Below, piece after piece: positions 33,429-45,915 of a stretch of DNA of 64,000 nucleotides. The translations under genes and the position numbers were made by a program. Origin of the DNA: Azolla caroliniana (taxonomy: Eukaryota; Polypodiophyta); the NCBI GenBank assembly GCA_043228905.1, contig JBHGNT010000003.1:5084001-5148000 (forward strand), in the 5' to 3' direction. The notes beneath the pieces are model-generated. The model saw nothing but the letters and a program-made list of their open reading frames with translations. It had not been told where the DNA came from and ran no database searches. Numbering within the stretch: the stretch's first letter is position 1; each line of letters opens with the position of its first letter.

Positions 33429-33488
33429 GAAATTTGGAAAAAGACAGAGGTCTTCACCTATTTTGGGGACAGAATAAAATGGAGATAT

Positions 33489-34027
33489 ATGTGAGATACT
33501 TGTTATATCGCATAGGCTAATGCATGATCAACGAATCGCATGCTTACATGAATGCCAAGTGGTGATCATGCATGGATATGAGGTAGCAAGCATTCATGGG
33601 TCCAACCATGCTATATAAGCATGCGCTTTAGTCTTTGATGCATTAATGAACCATCCCAATTCAATGCTAGCCTTCGATGTATTCTTGTATTCTTGTAATC
33701 TTGTTCTTCTTATTAGTATGATTTCATTCTTCTCTAGTTTCATTCTTCTTTTCTTATTCTCTTTTATCATTTTATCTTGTTCTCGGCTACAACCCTTAAA
33801 CAACCTTATCAATTTTGTTAGTGCTAGAACAATGTAACAACAAATGCTGAATATTTTGATTGGTAATTTGGTAGGAGTGCAAGGAAGTGTTCTCTTATAA
33901 CGTAATGATAAGCACACTCAATTCTACTCAAGTGTATATATGACCATGGAATCATGTTAAAGATTTGTATATGATCTATAATGTTACAATACACATATTT
34001 TCATCATAACTACCTCAACATGAGTCT
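33489..34027 (+). repeat. Probable LTR-like insertion in LINE-3
   Basis: Relative to the fragment at 22340-22400, LINE-3 has about 540 extra bases between AGATAT and ATGCTCCAC. The insert begins near TGTGAGATACTTG, has a TATA motif GCTATATAAGCATG near 33611 and a CT/TC-rich downstream part. No clear target duplication could be fixed. Confidence 0.45.
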
Positions 34028-35680
34028 AATGCTCCACCAAAATGGCATTTTCCACCCCCCGTCTTGAAAGGACCATGCATGAGGGTTTCCGCTACTAGAC
34101 ATGTTGATTCATGGGTTGTAATTTATTGTATGGATCCTTTGTAGCCTTTGGGCATCTTTTCATTAATACCACGGTGAATCTTGACTTTAAAAATAAAAAA
34201 TACAAGGTATGATGCTTACTTGCACAAGCTAAAAATGCCTTGGATCTTGGAGCATCTTAATACTTCTCAAAGCGCACTCACACAAGGCAGGAGTTGAGGT
34301 AACATATGACATCATCACTTTAATATAAAGATATGGAAGGATAAAACCTAGTGGAGGATGAATATCACTTGTCATGTGGTTAGTTTATAAGGTAGTCCGA
34401 GAGAAGTATATTGGCTTGTTGGATGGACATGATAATTTAAGTGTCATACTTAAATCCCTACTAAGAAAGGTAAGCACATGTGTGCATGCATTATTTTTAT
34501 GTTGAGAGTTTACTACAAATGATATGATTATTTGGTTCTATTAATCAATATTGGCCTCTTCTTGAATGATAAAATTTTATTCTATTATATTTTATGCAAC
34601 CATCTGGCCATATACGCATCCGCCTAGTAAGTTTCTCAATCATCTTTCTAATACTTATGATATCTAGATGTTGTACGTCTTATTATTTTCTACCCAAGCC
34701 CCAACTTTGTGAAGAATTTTGCATAACTTCCATTGATTGATGATTTCCCTCTAATTGTACTTTATCATCCAAAATGAGCTATAGTATACATCAATATTGG
34801 AACTCTACATGTTCAATTTACCCATGGAACACGAAATTCTTAACAATTGTAATGCAACTTTGGTTGTGCCATGTGATCTACATCAATTCAACTCAAATAA
34901 CCAAGATTTCTTGTTTTAAGGCAATGGCTTTTCATTAACAAGAACAAAGTGGATCACCTTACATGCTCTTGGAGTTTTTGGCTCCATAGGTGTCAAAGTT
35001 TTCATTGTTGTTTGTGTCATACATGTCGTTAATCGGGATTTGTTTGGCTTTGAGAAGGGTCGTGCTTCGCCTTGCTTGGTCCCTTCCTAGAGATGTTTCC
35101 AGAATCATTGTTGTATTTGCAAAACCTCTTCAATCCATACTATGTGTTGGTGTTATCAATCTCATGACCATAAACCGTGGTTGTCACCATGCCTTGCTCC
35201 CAAAAGTAACCACCATCCACTTGATCCATCTAGTTTCAATTCGGTTCAATTTGGTTTCTTTGCTTCAAAACAGAACCATTTATATAAAACAAAAACCAAA
35301 CCAAGCCATTTAGGAACTCTCAAGCTATCTAAACCAACACATTTAAGAAAAGGTAAACCAATAAGCATTTAAGTTAATTAATTAAATCAATAAAAAAATT
35401 AATTAAACCATTAAATTAATAACCATTTAGGGGGGGGGGGGGAGTTCGCCAAAAACCCATAAACCTTTAAACCAAACCACTCAAACCTATAAACTGATAA
35501 ACTTGAGTTTTAGAACCAAACCATTTATTTATCATCCAAACGAAACGAAACCATTATATTTTTTTTGGAACCGATAAATCATTGAACCATGGATTAACAG
35601 TTCGGTTCAATTTGAGTTGAAACTGGGCCCATTGCTAACCACATCACTATATATTTTTCCAAAACTAACTAGGCTAATCC

Positions 35681-35758
35681 AAACATCCTAATCTATGGTG
35701 GGTATATTAACTAGGTAATGAAAGGATGTTAATACACCCACCATGGATTAGGATGTTT
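35681..35758. repeat. 31-bp inverted repeat, hairpin with 16-nt loop
   Basis: The left arm 35681-35711 (starts AAACATCCTAATC) and the right arm 35728-35758 (ends GATTAGGATGTTT) are complementary at 29 of 31 positions. The two exceptions are transitions, so a transcript of either strand would have one wobble and one mismatch. This is the size of a small-RNA hairpin or a very short foldback element; no target duplication is evident. Confidence 0.85.
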
Positions 35759-36706
35759 GTCCCTTTACATAGGTTAATGCTCAGGTTGACATGTCCAACC
35801 AAGCTTGGAGTATTTTGTAATCACCCATGTTGTGACATTAGCCCCCAAAAAATTGGTTCGTATTGGTTTTCCTAGAAGGGGGTTAAGATGTCTCAACAAT
35901 GCGGATCTCCCATAAGGTATTGTCCCTTGCAAGACTTCGAGAAATTGTTTCAATCTCACCTGACCATCACTCCTTTCATGAAATTCCTATGCCCTACTTT
36001 CACTCTCTCTATGTAGCAAGTATGGGTTTGGGTGTCCTCCAAATTACCCTGGCTAGATCACCAATGTCTTGTCTCTCCCTTCTAACTACAAGACATCTCA
36101 GTTTACTAGTTGCGATGCAACAATCAGACATTCTGGGTTTCATTGAAGGGAGCAGAATACTAGTTGCATTCTGCCTCATGGTTTCTTTTCTTTGTGACCA
36201 CTTTCATGTCAAGTCCTAGCACTATTTATTCCTTGATTCTGATGGCAATATTGTGCCACACACTTGCCTCTAGATAGGCAAGACCATTTATCAAGCCAAC
36301 ACCCATGGTAGGATTGATGGTGTTTTCCTCATCCAGGTAGAAATCATTGCCACTCTTCCCAATGAGAAATTAGCAAGAGAATGACACTTTATCCAAGTGG
36401 GTTGCAATCCAATGTCTATGCCTATGGTTCCATGATTACCAACTATTTAGTAGACGAGACCTAGACCAAGTTTCATCTTTTCCATGCTCTCACTCTCTCC
36501 TCTCTTCTTTTCTATTTGAATTTGCAATAATACATCAAATCTACATTAGTGTGAACCCATTTTAATGACCTTCCTCTAGGTCCCTATGATCACGTGATTA
36601 TTGTACGCATCTTAGACCACGTTACACAGCAACAAAAGGATGGACTAAGGAACACATTTTGATCTCCTTTGGTGACATTAGATTAAGGGTTTCAATATTG
36701 AAAATT

Positions 36707-37020
36707 GCAACAAAATATTTCTCTCTCCCACCATCTCATATATTGACATAATATTTCATAGTATAACTTTCCAAAAAAAGAAATTCATTTGAGCATACCA
36801 TGAGTTTCACATTTGTTCCTACCTTGATTTCTATCATCTAATCATACATCAATCCTTGCAACAAAATATTTCTCTCTCCCTCCCTCTCTTATAGTAACAT
36901 AGTATTTCCTACTATAACTTTCCAAAACTCAAGATTCATATGAGCATACCATGAACTATCATGAACTTGACGTTTGTTCCTATCTTGATTTCTATCATCT
37001 AATCGTACATTGATCCTTCC
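36707..37020. repeat. 151-bp tandem duplication
   Basis: GCAACAAAATATTTCTCTCT begins at 36707 and 36858. Shared downstream text includes ATAACTTTCCAAAA and TTGATTTCTATCATCTAATC. Confidence 0.75.
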
Positions 37021-38687
37021 TATCTGCAAATTGTAATAACCTCCAAAAGGTCTTCCAAGCATGTAAACCATTGTACTTCATGTACTTGGGCCGTTTTTCA
37101 CAAGAAAATGTCTATTCATCAATCTCATTTCAATTATAACGAAGGTACATTCTCACTCTCATACTCGTCATATTCTCAATTGAGTAGCATCACAATTGTA
37201 CATGTTCATTAGCCTGCATCAATATCGTTTTTTATAGGACATTTTATCATCACTTTCAACAGTCGTATACCTTTTTATTCAAAATTGTGAATGTTGCACC
37301 ATATTTGTAAAATCCATGTTTTTTAAATGGCCAACATGCATGTGAATCATATCAGTATTTGCAAATTGTGCTTAGTAATTTTTACTACAATACATGGCAC
37401 GAAGCATTGTTCACATATTTGTGTCACTAAAATCTCAATTACTAATTAATTTTCCTCTAGAGGCATGACGCTTTCCATCTCTCTTAAACCCAAACCTTTA
37501 CAAAACAACTCATCTTTTTGAAACCATTTTCTATCCTTCTAAACCATAACCATTTTCCTCTCTACTATGTTTCCATTTTCATCTTTTTAACCCACTTTTC
37601 AGTCTCCCTCCACTTCAAAATTAATACTATTATACTATGTAGTTTACGTGGTCATTATTTTATATAGTTCAAATTTATCACGCTCATGTGAATCCCAATG
37701 AACGATCACTAGAAAAAACCCAACAAAAAAAACAATCATTTGAGATATTGTAACACGTGAAGAAGTCACTTATTCCAACAAGGACTTTGTAATAAGAGCC
37801 AATGAAACATAAAATAAAGTATGATGAAACATATCGAACGTAACAGGTTATTCTATACCTGACTTGCGTACATCGGATAATATATGTCAATGGTAGATAT
37901 ATTATGAGCAACATGCATTGTGGCACATAGAATATTATTAGAGGGATGGGAGCACCTTGGGGAATAGTGCTACAACACATTAAAGAATACAAGAAAGTCA
38001 AGTATCGAATTTTCACAAATCACCCACACACATTACACACTTAGCTAATGCTTTGCTTTGACAACAAGGTGACAAGTGTGATCCTTACGAACAAAACTGT
38101 TCTTTAAAACATGAAAATGAACTCACAATAACACCTTTGAAAATGAAGGTCTTACTATAGTTAGGAATTGGTTACATATTTGTTTGTTAGGGTTTAAATG
38201 ATACTCAACACTATAGTTAGGATGGCTAACTCATGAAGATGGGTAAATGCCATGGCAACCCCACATAATTAACTATATACAAGAAGGAGACCTTCTTTGT
38301 AAAGGTATTGTGAGACAATTAAGGGAACTTGACATGAATTTGGGATGAAGAAGCATGGTAACTAGACTTCCCCACCATCCCACAAGAAGTGACAAGCATT
38401 GGATACCGCAACAAGCTTCGAAACATGGTTCGAAAAATAGGGATGCATGTTGTCTTGATGAGGGATTTGAAACCATGACTAGCATTAATGGCACAAAAAG
38501 TTAGTTTTAAGAGCAGAGCATTCATTATACCGATTATCTTTCCGACGAGGGGTAGAGAATTTTTACTCCCACTATGCACACTTTTTGATGAATTGAGAGG
38601 GTGAAGAGGGATCTCATAGATTTCCTTGTTCTTTCTACATGATACAATTTTTACCTACCTAACTCAATCAAAACTTTTTACTCTCCC

Positions 38688-40161
38688 CTACATTTTCTTC
38701 TCGACATTAATTGTCTCTTTCCATATCCTTCCGGTAATCCTCAACCTCAACTCCTTCCGATCTTCTCCGGAGAAGAAGAGGGCCATGTTCCTATGTATTA
38801 TAAGCCCATCGCTACTATCCCGCACTTTCCGATGACTATCTCGGATGCTTCTTGGGACCCCTTGCCATGTTAATTTCCTTCCATGTGCTCCAACTTCGAG
38901 ACTATAGGAGAAATTCTTCGCCTCCGAATCTTCGCCCATAAACCGTAAAAATGCCATGTAGACCGGGGCCGCACCGAGTCGGAAAGCTTCAAAATGTAAG
39001 CAAAAATGCCTCCCAAAGCAATGAAAGACCTAATACAAAAAAACAAACAAAAACTCTTTAGTGGATTTGCAAGTCACTAGTACACAATGACACAACCAAT
39101 TATAGGCTTTGAAATAACAAAAGAAGTGGGAAGATTTAAAATATAATGAGAGGGAGAAGGTTACCGTTAACATCCATGTAGCATTCTCTACATCCTCAGG
39201 GTTCCTTTTAATGTATCGATGGTTGAACGTGTTCCCATCGTGCATGTCCACTTTGTGCTCATCTCTCAAATGAGCCACAATGTCCGGGATGGTGCCGGAG
39301 ACCGAACAATCGGCTCCCGAGTAAGGGCAATTATAGGGTCTAAAGGCACACGTGCTCTCGTGCTTCGATTTACTATAGTAAGGCATCACGGAGGGGCACC
39401 CATGTGGTTGATATTTGCACGGGAGTTCGAGAGCTGCGGCCACCTTCTCCAACGCAAGGCATCGGATGTTGCCGAGCTCGATTCGGCATGTGGGGCATTG
39501 GTTCGATACCCTTGGTTTGCAATCCGAACATAGGGTATGCCCATTTGAACACTACCAAAGGCAAATCAAGACAAATCATGTTATACCAACAATTCATGTT
39601 GTCTTGTACATGTGGATTTGGGTGGGTGTGTGTATCAAGAAGGTTTACACATTCTTCCTATGTGCCCAACTCTCTTATGCTTGTTTAGAGTGTTCAACAC
39701 TACAAGCTTCCATAGCTGAACCTCTATTGCAAAAGCTCGTATTGTTCGAACATTACAAGCTCCGATGCACCGACCATTGCTATAAAACACTATTAGAGTC
39801 CTATAGATATAGCACTAGTACATCAAACACTATACATAAATTGTGCCAACATTATCAATCACCAAACCTGATGAATGGGTGGGTACATCGGCCGGGTACA
39901 CACTGGACAATCCAAAAGCTCGCGGACATCCACTGATTTCCGCCCGTAATTGTGGTGCTGGTGCTGGTGATGATGTTTCTCTGGTTCCATTTTCAACACT
40001 TGGAGCAAGGTAGTGACTTCACTGGTATCAATTACATTAACATTGGAAGTGTGCAAAATGGAGGTGCTCTTCCTGGGGGGGCACATCATGGAGTCGAAAG
40101 CCGGGGAGAGAATGGCATGAGTAGAGGACCTCACATGACCGCCACGACCAGAGCCGGCCAT
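38688..40161 (-). CDS. SINAT: SINAT-type RING E3 ubiquitin ligase (seven in absentia)
   Basis: Three coding exons on the minus strand: 40161-39868, 39551-39165 and 39029-38688, giving 340 residues and an intact frame. Introns are 316 and 135 bp with GT...AG ends (CAG|GTTTGG, GGTAG|TGT, ACG|GTAACC, TTAG|GTC), both in phase 0. The C3HC4 RING uses Cys85, Cys88 (exon 1), Cys99, His103, Cys106, Cys109, Cys117 and Cys120 (exon 2). The SIAH-type zinc fingers follow at about 140-205, and exon 3 (228-340) encodes the TRAF-like substrate-binding and dimerisation domain (HFCLHFEAFRLG, DGLIIHRNMALFFSG). The N-terminus has a His-rich run near 63-70. An upstream in-frame Met exists at 40203, but the MAGSG start fits better. 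Family members ubiquitinate proteins in the cytosol and nucleus, in plants affecting hormone, light and autophagy pathways. Which paralogue this is cannot be told from sequence reading alone. Confidence 0.93.
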
Positions 40162-40950
40162 TTGTATGACATGCACAGTCTGATCCAGGCAGCAAAATCC
40201 CAAGCCAAATCAGAAAACCCTACAAGCAGCCATTACCATTCTATGACGAAAGAACCAAATTGCAATCCAGATGATGCAAAACAGACAATAAAACTAAAAG
40301 CCCCTCTGATTTTATAACATGTACACATTGTGTCTGATTTATGATGATTCTTTAGGTTCATATTATGGCTTCTTCTTCCCAAATTGTATGCATACTACAT
40401 TATGTTGTGCACATCCTGATGACCACAGCATGCCTATATTATGTATATCCACATCATTAGTCCAGATTACAATGACTGCATCCTGATGACCAATTCATGC
40501 CTATATTATGTATATCCACATCATTAGTCCATATTACAATAGCTGCATCCTGATGACCAAATCATGCCTATATTATGTATATCCGCATCATTAGTCCATA
40601 TTACAATGGCTGCATTGCAATGATCATATCATGCCAATACCATATCCTGACTATATCCTGACTAGGTTATGCCCACATCAAGCCCCTGTTATGGCCCAGC
40701 CTGATTCAAAACGCTACTGAATGGAGAATGTAAACCCTCCTAGTGAACACTCAAACCGAGAGGATTCAAAAGCTACTGTTTTCTATTCTACCAAGCCCCA
40801 ACCATCTGGTCTAAACAAGTGGAAGAGAGGCTCAGTTTTTATGCATTGCACTCTGAAAGAGGAAATCGCCCAAATGGAGACAACAAAAACTAGATATACA
40901 TTTATATGTATATATATGGAAGAATTCAGTAAAGGAGGGGCAGCAGTGTC

Positions 40951-40981
<31 letters not shown>

Positions 40982-41480
40982 CGAGAGAAATACAGACCTT
41001 CAGGAGAGGGATTAAGTGTGATGGAGAGTCAAAGATAGTTAGCTCTAAGCATTAGTAGTAATGATGGGATTTTTGTCTTCTGTTTTCTCTGCGGTATTCT
41101 CTGTCTCTGTCTCTCTCTCTCTGCGCGTTTCTAATCTTCTATTCGTTTGATTAAGCCCGCCTAAAAGGCAGGAGAGGAGATTTAAAGAGCTCAAATGAAT
41201 CAAAGTGAGGCGGGGGATTCTCGAGAGGAAGCAGCGAAGAGAATGAGAGAAAGACAGACACAGACACAGAGAGAAACAGAGAGAGATGAGAAAAATGAAT
41301 GCAGAGAGGAAGCTGAAGAGAAGGAGATGGAGATGGAGATGGAGAAGGAGAAGGAGAGCATTCAAAATTTACTCTGTTTCTTCTGTAGAGAGAGAGAGAG
41401 AGGCAGTTCTCATGCTCTCTCTCTTCCTTTTGTTTTTTGTTCATGTTTTTATTTTTTGTTCCTTTCTCCATTATTCTCTC
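40162..41480 (-). promoter_or_regulatory. Upstream and probable 5' untranslated region of SINAT
   Basis: No coding evidence. The 41.04-41.41 kb part is strongly CT-rich on the minus strand (several CTCTCTCT tracts), as in many plant 5' leaders. A polypyrimidine-like acceptor before GATCAG at about 40176-40190 would fit a leader intron. A 67-bp minisatellite occupies 40412-40640. Neither TATA box nor start site could be fixed, so the extent is a guess. Confidence 0.35.
40412..40640. repeat. 67-bp minisatellite upstream of SINAT
   Basis: CATCCTGATGACCA begins at 40412, 40479 and 40546, with a diverged partial copy from 40613. Each unit contains CATGCCTATATTATGTATAT and CATCATTAGTCCA. The middle units are nearly identical. 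Confidence 0.9.
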
Positions 41481-42060
41481 TCCACATTTTTTATTATCTA
41501 TTTTTTACTAGCTCACTTTTTATTGGCTTAATTTTAATTTTCAATTTGTTTAAATTGTTTTTCTCTTATTTTTAATTTGTTATATTTGTTTGTATTTTTT
41601 TGAGTAGTATTTTTTGTTTTCTATTTTATTTTTATATTCCCACATTTTTTATTATCTATTTTTTACTAGCTCACTTTTTATTGGCTTATTTTCATTTTCA
41701 ATTTTTTCTAAATTGTTTTTCCCTGATTTTTAATTTGTTATATTTTCTGTATTTTTTGTCTATTTTATTTTTCTATTTATTTTAGCTTTTGTTTTTGTTT
41801 TAGGTTTTTCCTTTTTAAAAATGCTTACTTATTTATTTTTTCGAAAACAAAACTTTTTCCTTATATTTTGTTGTTGTTATTTCTATTTATTTCTTACTCA
41901 AATTTTTGTTTTTATATTTAGCTTTAGTTTTAGTTTTACATGTTTACTTTTTTTTGTACTTATGTTTTTTTGTTTTAAATTTTAACTTTTAACTTTTTTA
42001 TTTTTTGTTCCATTTTTACTTATATTTTCTATTTTCATTTTATTTCTACTTATTTTTTGG
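41430..42060. repeat. Highly T-rich stretch with internal duplication
   Basis: The plus strand is dominated by T for about 600 bases. CACATTTTTTATTATCTATT with the following TTTTACTAGCTCAC occurs twice, near 41483 and 41641, a period of about 158 bp. No coding content: the short frames here are composition artefacts. Confidence 0.75.
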
Positions 42061-42417
42061 GGGTTTCGTAATTTTGGTGTTTCTATTTCAAATACTAATT
42101 TACATATTTATAGCCAGCTACGTAATTTAAAATAAATAAATAGTAATTTCTTACATTTTCAAAGGATCTACAATTTATATATTCTCTAGAGTCTGTGTGT
42201 GTGTGTGTGTATGTTATATTGATTATATTGATTGATTTATGACACTCTTTTTGTACACATCTAGGGTTTTTATGGTACGAGTGTTGTAGCCCAAAACTTA
42301 TTACATTTAAAAGTCTACATTTATGTACGTACCCTTCCCCCACACACACACACTCAAAATTTGAACATCTATCATCTATACAATACATACAAAACGTATG
42401 TATTAGATGTTGTGCAT

Positions 42418-42660
42418 GTGGATGGACGGTTGTATGTATGGATGTATGTATGTATGTATGGATGGATGGATGGATGTTTATGTGTATATGTACATATATG
42501 AATGAATGTATGTATTTTGAATGTATTTATGTATGCATGTCTTTATGTGTGTATGTATGTATGTATGTATGTATGTATGTATGTGTATGTATGCATGCAT
42601 GTATGTATGTATTGTATTGTATGTATGTATGTACATGTATATGTATATGTACATGTATGT
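42418..42660. repeat. (TGTA)n/(TGGA)n tetranucleotide microsatellite
   Basis: A long imperfect ATGT/TGTA array with a block of GATG units at about 42457-42476. The Met/Cys/Tyr-rich frames here are translations of the repeat. Confidence 0.95.
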
Positions 42661-44530
42661 TTCTTATATATAAGGAGTGAAGCTAAATTCATTATTAAGC
42701 TCAAAGAGTACATTGTATTTCATTCACTCGCTCATTACTGCAAAGCGTTCTTTGAAGTGTGGGATGAGATGGCATTTGTAGTTGACCTACTAATAACTCC
42801 TCTCATATCATGGATATAGAATGAAAGAGTGGATGGATGATCATGCACCTTCTTGGTTCCCTTGCAAGGGAAATGTTCCCCAATTGCATGTTATGCATGT
42901 TGTGGCAGCAATTATTTTCAGGTGCACGATTCTCGAGTTGCCTTGTTGATATATACAATGTACATCATTTGTGTGTCACCACGCATGAGCTAATTCTCAA
43001 TGCACAATTTTCAAGCCTTCTACTTAATACTCATAATTTGTTTGTGTTTGTGTGTTTGTGTGTGTGGGTGCGCATGTGACAAAAGAATGGCTAAAATTTT
43101 GATTATGAATTGACGATTCCCAATATACCATTTCCATGCATTGTCAATGCTCGATTATGTGTAGTGCTACCCAACTTGTCTTTATTGTTATAAACTTGAC
43201 GCGCAATATACTCTACTAACAATGTCAAGGCAAATTGTTGTGGCTTTGTGTGAGTGGGACATTTGTGATATTCCTAGTTTCAACAATTTCTACAAAAACT
43301 AGATGTCAATGATGCCTATGAGCTACCCAAAGTAGAGGAATGAAGGTCTCTCTTGAAGATTATCAAATATTTCCCTCTTTACTACAATGTGCATAGTTAT
43401 GAAGTGATGTTTCAAGCAGAATTTGATCTTCAAGGTAGGACCTCTAACTACATCCAATGTTGCGTCACTTAATTACCTTCTATTTTAGACTACGATAAAG
43501 AGGCTAGTGGTGCCACAAACAATTCCTTACTCCATATGGATAATCATAAAAATAAATAAATTAGCATATGCCTTTTGCTCTATTTGAATGACCTCAACTG
43601 GTTAATTTAGTTCGAATTTTGGGTACTTGTAACTAAGATCTATTCGCACAATTTTCTTGTGATAAGTAGTAGTAGCTAGTTATAGTTTAGGTGTCATTGA
43701 TCTTGATAATGCTTGCCTACTTAGTCACATGATCACCCTATGAACAAACTTATGTAGGTTGTTTCCATGCTCTTACACACGTTTAATCGTTGGAAAAGTA
43801 AGATTACTTTTAATTTATTATGCTTGGTTCTAATGGATTTTTGGTTTTATATTTGATGTGATAGAGATGGAAGCTAAATTTTAATTTCATCTAGTTCATT
43901 CCCATCATGTTAATTAGACTTTGTTTATTAGTTGTTTTGACACTTAAAGTGCTATTTGTATGAGCACATTTCATTGCATCAAGTTATAATAAGAGGCAAG
44001 TTTTTTGGAAAAAAAGAGAGAGGCAAGTTATACTTTGGAATGTGAGCATATCAATGATGTTGGACAAATGTGTAGAAGCTTTAGATTATCAACATGTTAT
44101 TATATTATGATAAGTGAGGTTAAACAAAAAAGTCCCAACCATAGTCTATGAATCGGTCATGTCGTTACAGAACTAATTGTAAAAAAGAGTTAGTCTTCAT
44201 CAAATTCTGTCCACTTGGTAGTACCTACAATATGACCTCTCTCCATGTTGTAACAATTTCACATTATATTGTTTTCTCGTAATGGTTTGCTTCAAACTGG
44301 AGCCATCCATTTTGGTTATAAATAACACCCGCCAAAAATTCAAATCTTGTTGGGGGCTAATAGAAAAATCTACGCAACCTAAGTTCATGATTATCACAAG
44401 TACATTCCGAAATTCAAATCCTCAAACAACTACTTGCACCAAAATGTAAGCACTTTATCCACACACATAAGTGCTTTTTAGCTTCGATTCTAGTAGGTCT
44501 ACTCGTACAATTGTTGGGAGTCGGATTGAC

Positions 44531-44930
44531 AACAATAAAATGTGCCAAATGCAACCAATATTCAAATCCACCAACATTGTTAAAGGTGAATGATCCAATT
44601 CCCACATTTCATCTATTGTGGAAATTTTATATTCATGGCTCGTGTATTTGCAATGTATGCATGCATGGCTTTGATTCTTTAAACATAACAAGTTGTAAGT
44701 TTCTCAAACATCACACTAATTTGAACAATAAAATGTGCCAAATGTAACCAGTTACCAATTTTCAAATCCACCAACATTGTTATAGGCGAATGAGCCAATT
44801 CCCACTTTTCATCTATTGTGGAAAATTTATACTCATGCCTCGTGTATTTGCACAGTATGCATGCATGGCTTTCATTGTTTTTACATAAGAAGTTGTAAGT
44901 TTTTGAAACATCACGCTAATTTGATGTGAC
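44531..44930. repeat. Tandem duplication of about 195-200 bp
   Basis: The text from AATAAAATGTGCCAAATG to TTGTAAGTTT...CATCAC...CTAATTTGA is repeated. The offset changes from 193 to 200 bp because of a small insertion in the second copy. Confidence 0.8.
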
Positions 44931-45734
44931 TTCAACTAGGTAGGGGTCCAAGGTCTTCCACTACGTAAATATTTGAAATTTACAACCATAATAGCATGGA
45001 TCTGGCTTCCTCCAGAGGGGTCATTCATAATTTATAAATATGGAAGCACAACATATACAGTTTGAGGTCAACGAAGGGGATGTAAAAAATATTTTTAACG
45101 GATTGCTTGACATACACAAGAGGGCATTGCCTTTAAAGAGTATATCCAAAAGAGAATAAGAAAAAGACTAGATCTTATTCATTAAATACTAGTAAGGAGT
45201 ACTTTTTAATATGAACGGAATGTACAAGATTTAGAAGGCTTTAGATATATGTATAGAGTAACAAAGGTCATTAACTACGATTTGATCAAATTATCGATAT
45301 GATGTAAAATACTAAATCTGATTGAATGTGATTTAGTTTTATCTAGGGATGACCGGCGTTAGTGTCTACACAAGTACGCCTTGTTCACCCATGTGATTGT
45401 GTAGGGTTATTCACATGGGGTGTGGGATGACAAGGGCCATGAAGGAAGAGACAAATTAGTTTCCTGGACGGGTTTTAATATTACCTTACAATGATGTAAA
45501 CATCACGGACTTTGTACGAAGTAAAAGTTCAGATTAATGAATATTCAAGCGAAAAAGAAAGAACTTATATTATCGTGAGCCAGGTCTCTCAACATTGCAG
45601 GAGAGAGATCATATCCCAAAAGGAAGAACCTAATGACTCGTGTATGTTGCTTTTCAATGTAAATATTATCAATATTCGCTTAATATTTCTTGAATTATTT
45701 TTTTGTGGCTAATGATTTGCAAGATATCATAGCA

Positions 45735-45915
45735 AATCCCTAAGACATCTCTCTCTTTATGCCTTGGAAGCAAAAACGAGTTTGAAAATGTCTAAAAGTG
45801 TTTTCCCATAAAATTTACTAGATCTCATGGTAGATCCCTAAGACATCTCTCTCTCTCTTCCTTGGAAGCCAAAAACGAGTATGAAAATGTCTAAAATGGT
45901 TTTCTTATCAAGTTT
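45735..45915. repeat. 98-bp tandem duplication
   Basis: ATCCCTAAGACATCTCTCTC starts at 45736 and 45834, followed in both by CCTTGGAAGC and AAAACGAGT. Confidence 0.8.

Larger units (their letters stand above)
31740..34195 (+). mobile_element. LINE-3: 3' part of a second LINE family
   Basis: A plus-strand LINE begins within RT, passes through the RVT zinc-binding domain and a C-terminal tail, and ends in an A-rich stretch near 34180-34195. It is only distantly similar to LINE-1 and LINE-2. A second copy of its end is at 22014-22475. About 540 bp at 33489-34027 are not in that copy and are probably an insertion. Confidence 0.8.
34196..38600. other. Unassigned AT-rich DNA downstream of SINAT
   Basis: No supported coding region. 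It holds a G13 run at 35430-35442, a long inverted repeat at 35681-35758 and a 151-bp tandem duplication at 36707-37020. The 36.5-37.7 kb part is AT-rich with repeated TTTCTCTCTC motifs. Confidence 0.4.

Noticed and set aside
39030-39452. Independent 140-codon SIAH-type protein
   Set aside because: Its first codon is TTG and it reads through the donor site into intron 2. It is exon 2 of the SINAT gene plus intron.
40412-40640. CRISPR-like array
   Set aside because: The 67-bp units are directly adjacent with no unique spacers and the DNA is plant nuclear. It is a minisatellite.
41045-41575. Overlapping frames on both strands (Leu/Ser-rich minus, Glu/Arg-rich plus)
   Set aside because: They are translations of CT/GA simple sequence in the probable SINAT leader.
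42438-42819. Met/Cys/Tyr-rich frames
   Set aside because: They are translations of the ATGT microsatellite.
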